A DNA stretch of 64,000 nt from Endoconidiophora laricicola (taxonomy: Eukaryota; Ascomycota; Sordariomycetes; Microascales; Ceratocystidaceae), in assembly GCA_001640655.1 (NCBI GenBank), contig LXGT01000059.1, forward strand, positions 1 to 64,000, given 5' to 3'. The position numbers were made by a program, and so were the translations under genes. The notes under the pieces are model-generated. The model was given only the letters and a program-made list of their open reading frames with translations, had not been told where the DNA came from and did no database searches. Of the stretch, positions 43,719 through 56,455 are shown piece after piece; the stretch's first letter is position 1; each line of letters opens with the position of its first letter.

Positions 43719-45814
43719 ATGGCTTCTACAGGTAACCTTTTCCTCATCTGGCCCTCCAGAAAGCCCAGTACACTAATGGCCGATCTAATCCGCTGCAGCG
43801 CTTCCCCCTCCATTCATGACCAGTGACCCCAAGTCGTTTGGCTCCGTCACTGCTACCAAGCGCTGGCCCGTGATCATTGTAAGTCTATTCCTTCATTTCG
43901 CGGCTATTGTGATTGCCCATGTGATATTCATGTCAGCAACGACCATGTTCTTATGCGCGCCTCTTTTTGTATGAGCTTTGGCGACATAGTTTCTCTTACT
44001 ATAGGAGGAGGTCTGGCTGTATAGGTTGGGCTCTCTTACTGCGCGATGAGCTCTGACCGTATATCTTATATTGCCGCTGACAGTAGATATCTATTTTTAG
44101 ACTAGCGTGGTCAATGACGTTCACTTAACTGTTGGCAAGAACAAGTTACTCATAAAGCAACAACAAGAGAATGACGGAACAGTTGATAGGGAGCTGTTAG
44201 CTCAGACAGAAGAGCTAGAGGAGATTCTGACCAACATCGGAGTTCTTAACACCGAGGTGCAGTGCAACAAGCCGATGACGTAAGTTCTATCAAAGGCCGC
44301 GGGCGGAGACGCAGTTTTAACAAACCAGCCTATCTCGCGTCCAACTAGTCAAGTATCAACAGCCGCAGAAGCTAGGCTTGTTTCTACTTGTTATGTATAG
44401 TGGTGGCTCTTGTAGTAGACATAGCACTCAGCACCTTCTATAGTATATATGCATATAGCTAATACTAACTCATTGACGTAGGCCCATCGATGACGATGGC
44501 TTTGGGGATGTTGCGCTTTACAATAAGGAGATCGAGGCTTTGAAAAGTGAAGCCAACAACTCCGACGGCAAGAGCCCCGAGCTTTATGCTCGCTGGCACA
44601 ATGCGCCCTGGCTGTTTACTGAGTGTTACCTATTCCGGTAAGCCCACTCCATGCATATTGGAAAGCCGGCGACCATATGCTGCATCTTTTCGTAACCACG
44701 ACGGGTGACTAACACTATTCATCTATTCGCCGCTAGACGCTTAAATTCACTCTTCTCTAAATCCAAGCACTGGAAAACCTACGACGTCTTTGCGCGCCAG
44801 AAGAATGCCGCTTTCCGGCAATCACGTCCTGCTGTCGTAGAGCTCGCAGCCCGGTACTCTGGTCTACTCACTCAGCTCGAGGCCAACAAGGCCAGTAAGG
44901 TCTCTGATCCTGTCTCTGAGGCGTTGCTATTCTCTGAGATGGCTGAGATCTGCCTCTGGGGCAACGCTACCGATCTCTCGCTATTGACGTCGCTGACCTA
45001 CGAAGACTTGCAAAAACTGCAGGGCAGCGAGGCACGCAAAAAGAGCGAGGCAAACATCTTGGTCAACGACTTGCCGCAAGCCTTTGAGTTATTGCGTGTT
45101 GCCCAGAACTCGGGGAAAAAGGAGCGCCGGATCGACATTGTGCTGGATAACGCTGGCTTCGAGCTATACGTGGATTTAGTGTTGGCAGGTTACTTGCTAG
45201 CCTCCGGCTTGGCCACCACCATTGTGCTGCATCCAAAGTCGATGCCGTGGTTTGTTAGCGATGTGCTGCCAACTGACTTTGCCTCGCTGCTTATGGCAGT
45301 TGCTAGTCCTACCAATTTTTTCGAAAAGCCCGATGAGACGGCTGCTGAACAGCGCGAAATCGTGCCCCTTAGCGCCAGCGAGAAGGAGGCGCTATCTAGC
45401 GTCTTTACGTCCTGGGGTCAGTTCCATGGCCACGGCCAGCTGGTTATCCGGCCCAACCGCTTCTGGACTCATGGCAGCAGTTTTGCCGCGTTGCCCACTG
45501 AGGCGCCCGATCTTTATGCCGACCTTAAGACAAGCGAACTGGTGATTTTCAAGGGCGATCTAAACTACCGCAAGCTGACCAGTGACCTGGACTGGGATCC
45601 AACCACGCCCTTCACAGTGGCAATTGATCCTCTGGGACCGGGTAGTGGATTGAACATCCTGGCGCTACGCACTTGTAAGGCCGATGTCGTGGTCGGCTTG
45701 CCGGCGGGCAAAGATGAGGAACTCCGTAGCCTGCCCGGGGGCGGAGGTGATAAGGCGCGAGAGTGGTGCTGGAGTGGTAAGTGGGCGGTAGTGCAACTCT
45801 CTGTAGGTAAATAG
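43719..45814 (+). CDS. DUF89/ARMT1-family damage-control phosphatase
   Basis: Five exons: 43719-43731, 43799-43878, 44101-44279, 44482-44637 and 44737-45814; four introns of 67-222 nt with GT-AG ends. All phases agree and give 501 residues. The spliced start MASTALPPPFMTSDPKSFGSVTATKRWPVI matches the usual DUF89 opening, which confirms the tiny first exon. Metal-site residues are visible in VLDNAGFELYVDL (Asp280-Asn281, Asp289) and FVSDV (Asp318), and the phosphate-binding KGDLNYRKL is at 415-423. Characterised fungal and plant members dephosphorylate sugar phosphates such as fructose-1-phosphate as metabolite repair; human ARMT1 was also reported as a glutamyl methyltransferase. The 7TM gene follows on the same strand. 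Confidence 0.93.
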
Positions 45815-47442
45815 ACTTTGCTCGGCATCATCAGGAGGCAAATACCTTGTGCTCTAGTAATAGCAGCAGATTGCGTTATACGCGCTTCTATATTATATAA
45901 GTACAGATAGGGCGAACATACATCAGACAATGCCGCGGCCTCCAGTTAATATCATCATACTGCCGATGGCACTAGTAGTACCTGGTGGATGTTCTAGCTA
46001 CGGCCAAAGATCTCCCGTCTTTCACGGATAATCTGCTACACCACGTAGCAAGGAGCCCGAATAAGCAAGTATCTGCTATTGCTAGAATCAGTATGTGTGA
46101 CATTTGACACGCAATCAACTAGCTAGCTAGTTACTAAGCTGCTAATATGATACATGTACCTGTTGTCGTGCACTGGCTAGTGCTACAACACCATAGACAA
46201 CATGCAACCAGAGATCTAAAAGGCAGTAACACCGCAGCCATGTTGCGGCCAATACCTCGCTTGCATAACGCCTCCTGCTTCTCAGCTGGCAAGACCAGGT
46301 ACAATTTCTCTATTTTGTTACATTCCATGAATTAAGATAGAAAAAAAAGAACAAAAATATGTCTCGAAATAAAACTAACTCGATATCTTTCGGGCACAAA
46401 GATTCTCAAAAAAGATTTTTAAAAAAATGGGTGGGTATATTCTTGTTTTTTAAGACTGGCCCTTACATATATGTACATACACCGACTGTGCATAATACAT
46501 ACGATCGTCATTGTGCAGCTACTGTCCAACATATACATACCAAGCAAAACCCTATTCAATGTCAGGCCTCGAAACAGTTAAGACTGTCCATTATAGGGAG
46601 GAGCTGTAGGAAGGTATGGACATTGCAGTAGTTCACTTTGAACGAAGTTATTCATTCCAGTTTCTTTTATATCTACTTTTTTTTTTTCCTTTACTAGCCA
46701 AAAGCGTTCGGAGATGTATCTTGTCTATCTAGAATATCTGAACATAAGACGCGCCGGCATCTCAAGATTTCGCGATGGTGGTGACACGAGTGGCTGGCAC
46801 TCTCCATCTCAAAATTCTTTCAGGCCTTACCCAGTATCTAGACAGTCTTTGAAAGGCCCAGATCCAGTGCCACGGCTTGTCTCTAGGTATGAGGATCCAA
46901 TATTGCCTTGAGCCTGAATCCCGATCCAGACAAAGAAAAAACTGACAAAACGCTGCAGATAGCACCACATTTGGCAGTAGTACTTGGTCGTGTAAGTAAG
47001 CCGCACTTGTATGTCAGTTTATCTCCTGTTCTTCTTACTTACGCTGAATATGCCCAACTCTACCTTGTTTTTTTACGGGATATCCAGCGATTTTTTCTCC
47101 TCCAAAATCAACGCCGTATTGTTTTGATGTCTGTGATCTTCTCTCTGTAGGCTACAATATAGGACACGACGATGCAAGTGCCGCGTAGAATAAAGAAGGA
47201 ATAGATTCACACAATTCTTTGCTGTGTTCCAGTCGAGCAAATCATAGGAAGAATCGGTTACTGCTTGCTATGCTTGGCATGGACCCCCAAAATCTTGTGA
47301 GCAGCGTTTTCAAATTTCTGATACAAGTCGACTAGAAGCTCGTTTCTTACTTCTTTCCTTAGTTCGCCCTTTCTCCTCTGTTTTTATTTCTACTTCTTTA
47401 CTTCTTTCCGTAACGCTCATCATCTCTCTCGTCGTAGCTGCT
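45815..47442. other. Spacer between the DUF89 and 7TM genes
   Basis: About 1.6 kb, AT-rich, with T and A runs (46677-46689, 46341-46348). Sequence before 47443 is T/C-rich (47320-47440), consistent with a leader. A 65-68-codon open patch on both strands at 46714-46968 has slightly elevated GC but no recognisable similarity. Confidence 0.5.
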
Positions 47443-48974
47443 ATGAGGCTTCCGAAAGCTTCAATGCTGGCCTATACTGCAGCACCGCCTATACTCCTTC
47501 TCCTACTCGCTCTGGCTACTCTGCGGTATCGCCAACGGTGGCAATATCATCTTCATCATGATACTCGTGGAAACAGCCCACAGAGCCCTATCTACGAAGA
47601 TCATGATCTTTCCCATGACGCCAAAGCTACGCCTTTCGAACTGCTCGAGGCCGGTCGGCCAGCGCTAGCAACAGGGGCAGCAACGGCGGCCTTACCACAT
47701 CCATTTGCGGATATCATTACATGCACCGCCTCCGTCCTCTCTCTAACCGCAAGTTTTCTGCTCTTCGGCGCCGTATCGCCCTCCGCTCATGCTTCTATGT
47801 CCCCCAAGCTCAGCATGATATGCATGATTTTCGTTCTGGCCGCTCAGATCTTGACTAAGGCCGCTGCTTTATTCCAAGCACATAGCTTGCCCGGAATCAA
47901 CACCGTGATGACGTGCCTGTTGGCCGTCTTCGCCGTGCAGACTGCGACGGATCTAGCTACGACCGTTATTATCATGACTGAATGCCAGCCCGTTGGCAGT
48001 TGGGGAGCCGGTATCTGCGGACCGCCAGACGTCAAGGAGTCAGCAATGACTGCGTCATGGGGTACGTTGGTCATTCTTCTTATTCCTCTCTCGTTAGATG
48101 CCGTGTGATATTGACTTTCTTCTAGGTGTCACTTTGGCAGTCGATACTATATTTTGGGCATGTATCTTGATCCCGTTGTGGACATGCCAGTCTCGAGGTA
48201 ATATCAAAGTCCGCATTCTTGCACTATTGATAATCTGGTAAGCAAGAAAAAAACGAATTGCCTTGAAGAACAAAAGGCTATTCTCTCCTCTCCCTTAAAT
48301 CCATATTAAAATAACGTCCCTAACACACTAACCCTAACTTGCTGAGATTAAACAGTACTGTGACTGTCGGTGGACTTCGCTTCATCCACGCCAAGCACAT
48401 CGAGCTACCGCTCGTTCTTTCTGTGCTGCATCAGCTGTTATCATGCTGTGTGCTCTGCACAATACCGTTCTCATACAGTCTTTGCCATCCTGATAACATG
48501 CCGCCATCTTCTTCTTCCTTCGCAGCACCTTCTTCAGCGCGCTCAGCGCTTGAGACTGCTAACAGTGGCATTATTCCAGCGCCTGCCGAGCCAAGACATC
48601 TTCTCCTCCCTAACTTCCCCCATGCCAACCTTGTCACGAGCGGGAGAGGCAAGCGTAGTAAGTCTAGTGATTGTGGAAACAGCCCTTCTGCGAGCCTCTG
48701 CGAATCTCTCTATGCCAGCTCGCGGGCAGAAGCTGCCTCCGCTGCTTCTTATGTGTCATCGTCTTCTGGCTCACCGCCTCCGACCATCGCATCTGAGTAT
48801 CACCATCACAAAAAGATTCCGCTATACGACAATCTACAACTGCGTTGGGATATCGTTGCCGAGTTTAGCGTCACGGTTGAAGCACGGCCACGGGCCTCGG
48901 ACGCCTGGGATGAAGACGGCATCCTCAAGACGATGGAGCTAGCAGTGACCGAAGAGAGCAGAATTATATGTTAG
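47443..48974 (+). CDS. Uncharacterised seven-helix integral membrane protein
   Basis: Three exons: 47443-48061, 48126-48237 and 48356-48974, giving 449 residues with consistent phases. Seven hydrophobic segments are visible: about 12-27, 90-111, 124-147, 152-179, the start of exon 2 (GVTLAVDTIFWACILIPLW), the exon 2/3 junction (VRILALLIIW plus CTVTVGGLRFI) and ELPLVLSVLHQLLSCCVLCTIPF. Helices 6 and 7 exist only after splicing. A Ser-rich cytoplasmic-looking tail of about 160 residues follows. The layout resembles fungal 7TM receptor-like proteins, but no diagnostic CFEM, rhodopsin Lys or STE2/GPR1 motif is seen, so I do not assign a family. Confidence 0.7.
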
Positions 48975-49611
48975 GTAGATATTAATGATAGTATACTGGA
49001 CATCCCATGCTATAATGTGTCAACTGAAAGAGTTCACCTGTTAAATTTAAATAAAATACGTGATATGAATCGATATATTGTCAACCCGCGCCCCGTAATG
49101 ATGATCTGAGACATGTTGTTTAGTGCCCTCCGCGTAGAAAATGAGTAGAAAAGTAAAGAAAGTAATAGTAGTGTGAGAGTAATAGTGGTTTGGACTGAAC
49201 ACAGCGAAGGTGGAGAAGGTAGCAAAACACCAATAAGAAGAATCTAGCGTTTCTCCTTAAAACAATACAAGAAAATGACAACGAACTAATATTTGAAACA
49301 AAAGACAATAACAGAGGAAAAAAGTAATAATCCGAGAAACAAGAACAAGAACTAAACCACCAGAAACAGTTACAGATCTTTTCAGATGTGCTGCTATAGA
49401 ATATCTGCTCTCTGTGGCGCTTATCAAAGCAAGTTCTTGGAGACTATAAGTGAAAGAGTAAACGATGAAGGAAGATGTTGACGATTCGAATATAAAAGAG
49501 AATAGAGAACGCAAAGAGAAATATTGCAATATTGGCGCTGTTGGTACAAACCGCTAGATTGCGGCTACGAGAATAGATAGGTTAGGTAGATGGCGTATAG
49601 AGCGAAATGTT
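48975..49611. other. Spacer between convergent 7TM and INO80 genes
   Basis: The 637 bases hold the two 3' ends. Small frames here are AT-rich noise. Confidence 0.5.
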
Positions 49612-52600
49612 CTAATCGCCATCAGCCATAGCCAAACGCTGTCGGGCTGACTTAGCCTTCTTACTGCTGCCAACCTTGCGCTTCTTAGTCGTTTTGCCGT
49701 CAGGCGTCTCGGCCTCTTCGGCATTACCTCCACCTGCAGCGGCGGCTGCAGCGGCTGCAGCACCACCATCATCGAAGCGGCCTTCGCCTGTAACCCAAAT
49801 GTTAGTAAATGCTTGAAGAGATATTCATAGGGAAAAAGAAACCCCATGTTGATAAGGAGCCCGTAAAACTTACCTTCGTGGTACATGTCGTCAAGACTGA
49901 CATCGTCTGTGGCAGCACCGGTGCGCTTCCGTTTGCCGCCTTTTTTCTTCTGGATCTTATCATACTCGCCACTCTCCAGCAGTTCGCGCTCGCGTTTTTC
50001 AATGAGCTCGGCCTGTTCGTCGTCCGCCAGCCACATGGCAATGTCGCGGTTTCTGTTCTCAGGGGGACGGCGACCGGAGAAGTCGACACTGGCACCACCA
50101 CCTTGGATAACGACACGCTGCACTTCTTCTTTCTGCATGGCACGCGTGCGGATACGCTCCTCGATAGTGCCACGCGTGATCAGACGGTACACCGTCACCT
50201 GCTTCTTCTGACCTAGACGATGAGCACGATCCATGGCTTGCGAATCGATGGTAGGGTTCCAATCAGAATCGTAAAAGATGACAGTATCGGCAGTCGTTAG
50301 GTTGATACCAAGACCACCAGCACGAGTTGAAAGCAAAAAGATAAAGATCTCCGGACGAGTCTGGAAATCATGCACCGTATCACGACGATCCTCGAGCTTG
50401 GTTGAACCATCAAGACGGCAGTACTTATAGTTACGATATGTCAAATACTCTTCCATAAGATCAATCATGCGCGTCATCTGGAAGTACAGAAGAACACGAT
50501 GGCCCTCGTTCTTTAGCTTGAACAGAAGCTCATCCAACTTGGCCAGCTTGCCACTATCAGTGACAAACCGTCGCATAGATGGTACAGTGATGTTGTTGAA
50601 CCGAGTCTTTTCCTTGTCGGGGGCTGGTAAAAGAGATTTGATAGGCCAAAAGCTGGGTCGGACTTGAGAAGTAATCAAAGCTTTCTGCTCAAGAGGATTC
50701 GGGCCATATAGCGCACGCCGTATGGGAATGTTGAACATGATTTCAGAGCGCTCAATATTAGCAATGCTACCCGTACACGACACATCCATAGGGATAGCGC
50801 TAGCGCTAGGGCGGGCGGCTTGCTCAAGACGTCCAAGACCAGAGTCCTCATAGGTAATCTTTCCAATGTTCATAAGCGTGTTCAAGGCTCCGGCCGGCGA
50901 AAGCGTGGCTAGAACACGACGGCTGTTACGCTCTTTTATTAGGAACATTGCATGGGCAGGAGTGAACTTATTATCGTCTTCTTCGTCATAAATAACTCCC
51001 AGATGCTCAAGTCGATCACTGCGCTGTATCTGCTTGACTGATCTCTCGACGAGACCCTCATGAGTAGCATTGTAAACCTCACCAACACTTGTATCGACGA
51101 AGCGCAGCCATGAAAACGCATCAGTACCTGATGCGTTCTTAACGACGTGATCAGGAGTATAGATATTCATCATGTGCTTAAGGTACTTATTTCTCCAACC
51201 AGCCTTGATGTTATCGCTACCAGGCTTCTCCAGCCGGCCGCCATTGCGCCATAGCAATTGAGGAAGACGGTACTCAATGGCACCTCTTGGTGAATAAGCT
51301 ACAGTGATCTCACTACCTTCTCGGATAAAGGAAGCAGTCTCGGCAAAATAGCCCATGTTGAAAGCGGAGGCCACTTCAGCACGCTCAAAAAGGTCCGGGT
51401 GATTACAGACCTTTCTGAACTGCATGACAAGGTTCATCAAGGTACCAGAGTCGTTCTCGTCACCCATGGTAGCCTTTTCGATAAGGTCCATGACGCTGAT
51501 CTGATTACGGAGATTGCGGTAGTATTCGCGCTGGCGGTATGTGAGATTACAGTACACATCCAGCTCAATCTTGTCACCAAGCTCCTTCTGCACGTGCTTC
51601 TTGACACGACGAAGCATGAAAGGCTTGAGAATCATGTGAAGGCGTTTTAATTGATCCTCATTGAGCTTGGTATTACTAGTAGCGTGTGACTCAATGTCTT
51701 TAGAAAACCATTCGCTAAATTCGTCATGAGAATCGAATAGAGAAGGCATGATGAAATGCAGCAGAGCCCAAAGTTCTTGCATGTTGTTCTGAATTGGCGT
51801 ACCAGTCAAAAGCAGGCGATTACGGCAATGGAAGGATAGCAGGCACTTCCAACGTGAACTTTGAGAACTTTTGATAGCCTGGGCCTCATCCAAAATCATA
51901 TACTGCCAGCGCATCTTTTGGAAGTAGGCAACATCGGAAACGACCATTTGATAAGATGTAATGCACACGTGAAAGGGTGCATCCTTCTTGTAAATGGAGT
52001 GCTTGCGGTCCCAGAACTTTCTCAGAACCTTTCTGTCACCAGCGGTGCCCCAATATGGCAGAATCTTAAACTCGGGTACGAACTTGCGAACTTCCTGTTC
52101 CCAATTGTGAAGAGTAGAGGCAGGGCAAACAACCAAAAAAGGGCCCCAGACATCGTATTTCTCTGCGAGGTACGCCATGACAGAGATAGACTGGACAGTT
52201 TTGCCCAGACCCATTTCATCGGCCAGAATACCATTGATACCTTGCTCGTACAGGTTGGCAAGCCAGTTGAGACCCTTAAGTTGATATTCCTTGAGTTGGG
52301 CATTGATGAGCTTTGGTTGTTCAATCTCAACATCGCCCAAGCCAGTAGGATTCTGGAAATTCATCTCGCCAGACTCGTCCATGTCAGGATCTTCGTTGTT
52401 GAACTCACGGGCCTTCTTCTGAGCCTCTTCAATGGCGTTTTGTGCGTTCGCCATAGCAGCGGCTTGTAGTTGTGTCTCGTCCTCGTTATCAAAGTCCAAA
52501 TTCTCAAAGTCCGTGACCTTATTGTTACCAGGCACGTTGGTGGGTACAGAAATGTCGAATTTGTGCGCTTGTTGTTCGCCGGGTTTCTTAGCAATTTCTG

Positions 52601-55577
52601 GGTTGTCGGTACTTCGTTCCACTTCGTCGGTTTTGATCTTCTTGCCGATGAAATGAGAGTAAAGCTCAGTCTGGGAAATGAGAAAGTTGAGCTTTCTCTT
52701 TTGACGAGCAGCTTCGCGATCAGCTTCCTCGCGGCGCTGATTCTCAAGCTCTTGCCTTTCGGCGGCCTTGCGGAGATCACGCTCTTCACGCTCGTTGCGC
52801 TTCCAGAAGCCCATCATGTCACGCATGACACGCTTGGCGCGAGCTTGTTGGTCCTTAGCACTCTTGTTGGTACGCAATTGCCATCTCTTGGCTTCTTTTG
52901 AAGCTAGAAGGGCGGTTTTCTTGAGATTAGAAGCTTTGGTAGCATAAGAATCTGCCGCGAGCTTGTAGGTCTTGCTGACATCTTTGCGGGCCATATCTCT
53001 CCAAATTTGATCGTAGATCTGGTTGTAACCTTTAGACTCAAACTTAGCCTCCGGGGCAGGTGGTTCGACCGTCTTTTCCTTTTCGCGAGTCTTTTCACGC
53101 TCCTTATTCTCCTTCGTAGGCTTAGGTTCCTTGATATCCTTTTCTTTGTCCGTGTCGTCTGTCTTAGCACTCTTTGACGATTTGATACGAATGCGAACCT
53201 TGCTCTCTTCTTTCGAGGGCAACTCTTCGCCAGCATCGATAGCAGCTTGTGCGGCCTCTGCAGAATCCTTCTCGGCCTGTTTTTGCTCCTTGGATTTTTT
53301 GGGGCGGTTTCCAGATCTACCTTTTGGCTTCTTGGATGTTTCGACATCGGAGGCCAATACAGATGTGTTTCCACTGACACCCTCCATTTCCTGAAGATCA
53401 ACATTGCGGACAGGTCCCTTGAGACCTTTCTGCAGAATAAGCTTGGTCTGCTGAGCCTTCTTAGACGCTCTTTCGGCATCACGAAGATGCTTTTGTCTCT
53501 CTGTTTCATCTTCAGCAGCAAGCGCACGAGCAAGTGCTTGCTCCTTCTGTTCGATGGTGACAGCCATGGACTTTTCACGCCGACGTTTGCGCTGCATATC
53601 CTTCTTACGCTCCTTTTCTGCATGTAGCTCGCGCTCCTTTACTTCAAGGAGGGCTGACTCGTAATGGCTATCGTCGAAACGTTTGCGGGCAATCTCGGCC
53701 TTTTGAACCAGACGCCTGCCCAAAGTGTCTGTCAAATCCTGATCACGCCTGAGGCAGTAGGAAACATCGATATCTTGTACCCGGCGACGACGCTTGGCAG
53801 CTACAATAGCAAATTCTAGGCGTTGCGCTTCAATGAACTCGACGTCTTTCAAATCCGCCTCGATAGCCTCGGCCTCGATAGTCTCCATATGACGAGCAAT
53901 CTTTTTTTCGTTGTTGGCCGGAGCACTCTTGGCGGCACTCTTTAGTGCGCCATTGCTTTGACGTTTTGAGGGGCCTTTTCCTAACGATGCACGGCGAGAC
54001 TTTGCTGGTTCGGAATCTTTAATGTCGTTGACGCGACTGCGGATCTTCTTGTCGTGGACATATTTTCTTCTGCTCTCCTTCTTAGGCTTCACAGGGATGT
54101 CGGACACGTCAACGGCTTCGGACTCAAGGTCCATCTCAGCTTCAGTCTCGGCTAGATATTCGGCGTCTACGCCGACATCAAGGTCCGGCGCAGCTAGAAC
54201 AGAAGATTCCTGGCAGTCAGCCATGCGAGATTTGGCGGAGTCAATGTTGGCAGCGATGCGGCGAGGGGGGTCGTCGTGGTCACGTAGAGAAGGTAAGGTT
54301 TCACGCTCGACAAGAGGTTCAGGTTTGACGATTTTCGCAGCCTTTGCAGCGGGCTCTGGATTGGTGAGAATATTGGAAAAAGACATGACCTATGGGATTG
54401 AATATGAGTTATTAGATTGGCCATTAGCGACAAGATAGCAATTGCAGGGAGGATTGACCTACGTTGGATGGGCGAGCTGGCAGGGTAGGAGAAGCAGGCT
54501 TCAAGAGGGATGGCAAGCCACCAGACGAAGAAGAGCCTTTTGACCTGGACATAGTTGGTGACGATGGGCTGGACAACTGGCCGTCGCAATTGCGAGGCTT
54601 AGGGCTAGCGGCGCCGCTCAAAGGGGGCGGCCGCGACAAAGGACTATGGGCTGAGTATGTGGAAGACTGTTGTGGCGACGCGTAGTGGCTGCTATAATAG
54701 TCGTGATGTCGTCTAGAATCAGGGGACGTGTTTCCAGGCAAGTCGAAGGCGTCGACAGGCTATTATTTATTGCATTAAATGTTAGAATTGAGAAATTCAC
54801 CGATGATGACGATTGCAACTGCAGCGGATGATTTTGGAGGCTTGATGCATAAGTAGAGTGAATTGGATGGATTGGGCGGATTAGGTTGGTAGATGGCAAT
54901 GTAGACGTGACGTGTTGCATCAAAGCGTGTTTAGTAGCGCAAAATTGAAGGTAGAATGAAAGAGGAAAATAAGACGAGCGGGAAAAATGGGCTTCGTGAT
55001 GGTTGGCGGTGCAAACAGAAGCGTGGGCAAATTCAGATTCGGAACTCAAATTAGAACTCAGATCAGGAGCTGTTGGGCCTGGTAGATATTCTGCAGCAAT
55101 ATCAATACGGGAACGACGATCGATAGGATAAAGGGAGCAAAACGGAGACAGGAAGAGAGGAGGAAGCCAGCGTCAAATAGATAAACACAAGGGGGGGGGG
55201 GGGGGCAAAATTCCAGAAACTGGGCCAGGCGTGTCTGAAAAATGAGGTTCTTTGGTGTTGAGTGCAGATTTTGGCACTAGCAACGACAGCGACAACGGCA
55301 GCAGCTGCAAGCAAAGCTAGGCCGAGCTAGTTGAATAGTAAAGGCGCTGACTTATGTCAAGTCCATGCAATGAGGTTCCCACTTGGTATTTTATATTTTG
55401 GGAATGATTGCAGATTGATAGACGTGCTAACAACAAGGAACTGCTTCCAGTAGCTTCGCGTGCACACAAAACACTCTGTGAAAACACACGATGCTTATTG
55501 GGTCAGAAGGGCTGACACACATGCACGAAGAAAAATACAGCACGCAGCTGACTGATTATGCCAAAACACTCATCATC

Positions 55578-55621
<44 letters not shown>

Positions 55622-56455
55622 GTAAACTACTGCTCGCCAGGTAATGGCTCTGCAATGGACTGAAGGGTATACTACTAGTATAGAATCAACAGAACATAGA
55701 AGGATCGTGGCCGCAGTCCCTGCTACCAGCCAAGCAACAAAGAAGACAAGACAGGATACCAGGGGAATGGAAAAGAAGACTGTGCAGCAGAACGTGATAA
55801 TTGGATAGTAATTCCATTCGCACACAAGATGCTATGAGCCCTACTAGGGCAAAAAAAGAAAGCAAAAAACACGATAATACAGGCCAATAAAGCAGCAAGC
55901 CACTCAACTATACTTGTACATACGTACCTTTGATGATGACAAGGCAGAGACCGGTGCCGACGAGCTATTCCGCGATCGCGAGTCAGTTGCAATAGAGTCG
56001 GATGTAGGGTCGTAAAATCCGCTTCCTTCGCGACGGCCTGACGACAGCGCCTGGTCCTGCGGCGCAAATAGTGGCGGTGGGCGCATCGATGGGCCAGCCA
56101 CAGCCGGCACGGCGCCGGAAGTGTCTCGGGGCTCCGACGCAGATGCATACGACGAGTGGAGATGGGTTGCCGAGTTGGTTGACGAGCTACTGTGGTGGCG
56201 GGACATGCCAAGAGGAGACACGGCGGCGGTCGAGTACGGAGGCTGCGGCGCCTGATGCTGCTGACGGTAACTATTACTTGACGGTGATCGTAGACTAAAG
56301 CCGGAAATATACGAAGATGACGACGGCGGCGGCGGCGGCGGCGGCGGTGATGGTGACTGGGGGTTCATCAGGTCGCGCATGGGGTGTGGCTGGCGGTCGC
56401 GGTCACCTTCGTCGTCAGGGCGCTGCAGGACGGTTGATCTAAGGTTAGATTCCAT
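49612..56455 (-). CDS. ino80: INO80 chromatin-remodelling ATPase
   Basis: Four exons: 56455-55928, 54759-54463, 54389-49874 and 49787-49612, giving 1838 residues. All four junctions are in frame. The N-terminal ~330 residues are Ser/Pro-rich (MNPQSP, polyproline). After MSFSNIL (277 on) comes a charged coiled region, then the DBINO domain (about 728-861, QIYDQIWRDMARKDV), which binds actin-related subunits. The SNF2 ATPase has ILADEMGLGKT near 995 and ILDEAQ. The split second RecA lobe carries the long insertion typical of INO80, with GSTKLEDRR and STRAGGLGINLTTADTV (about 1550-1700). The last exon restores the conserved tail MYHEGEGRFDD..KKRKVGSSKKAK and ends RQRLAMADGD. The enzyme slides nucleosomes and edits H2A.Z in the nucleus. 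The join of exon 1 across a 1168-nt intron is the least certain part. Confidence 0.92.
55191..55205. repeat. G15 homopolymer
   Basis: Fifteen consecutive G in the INO80 first intron. Assembly length may be inexact here. Confidence 0.9.
55577..55621. repeat. (CAA)15 microsatellite
   Basis: Forty-five bases of pure CAA on the plus strand within the INO80 first intron. Confidence 0.9.

Larger units (their letters stand above)
54760..55927 (-). other. Unusually long first intron of INO80
   Basis: Donor GTACGT after Lys176 and acceptor AATAATAG before Pro177 enclose 1168 nt, several times longer than any other intron here. It holds a (CAA)15 run at 55577-55621 and a G15 run at 55191-55205. It may include a second promoter or a small missed exon. 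Confidence 0.6.

Noticed and set aside
48326..48342. ACTAACCCTAAC considered as a telomere remnant.
   Set aside because: It is a single short motif inside an intron near the branch point, with no telomeric array.
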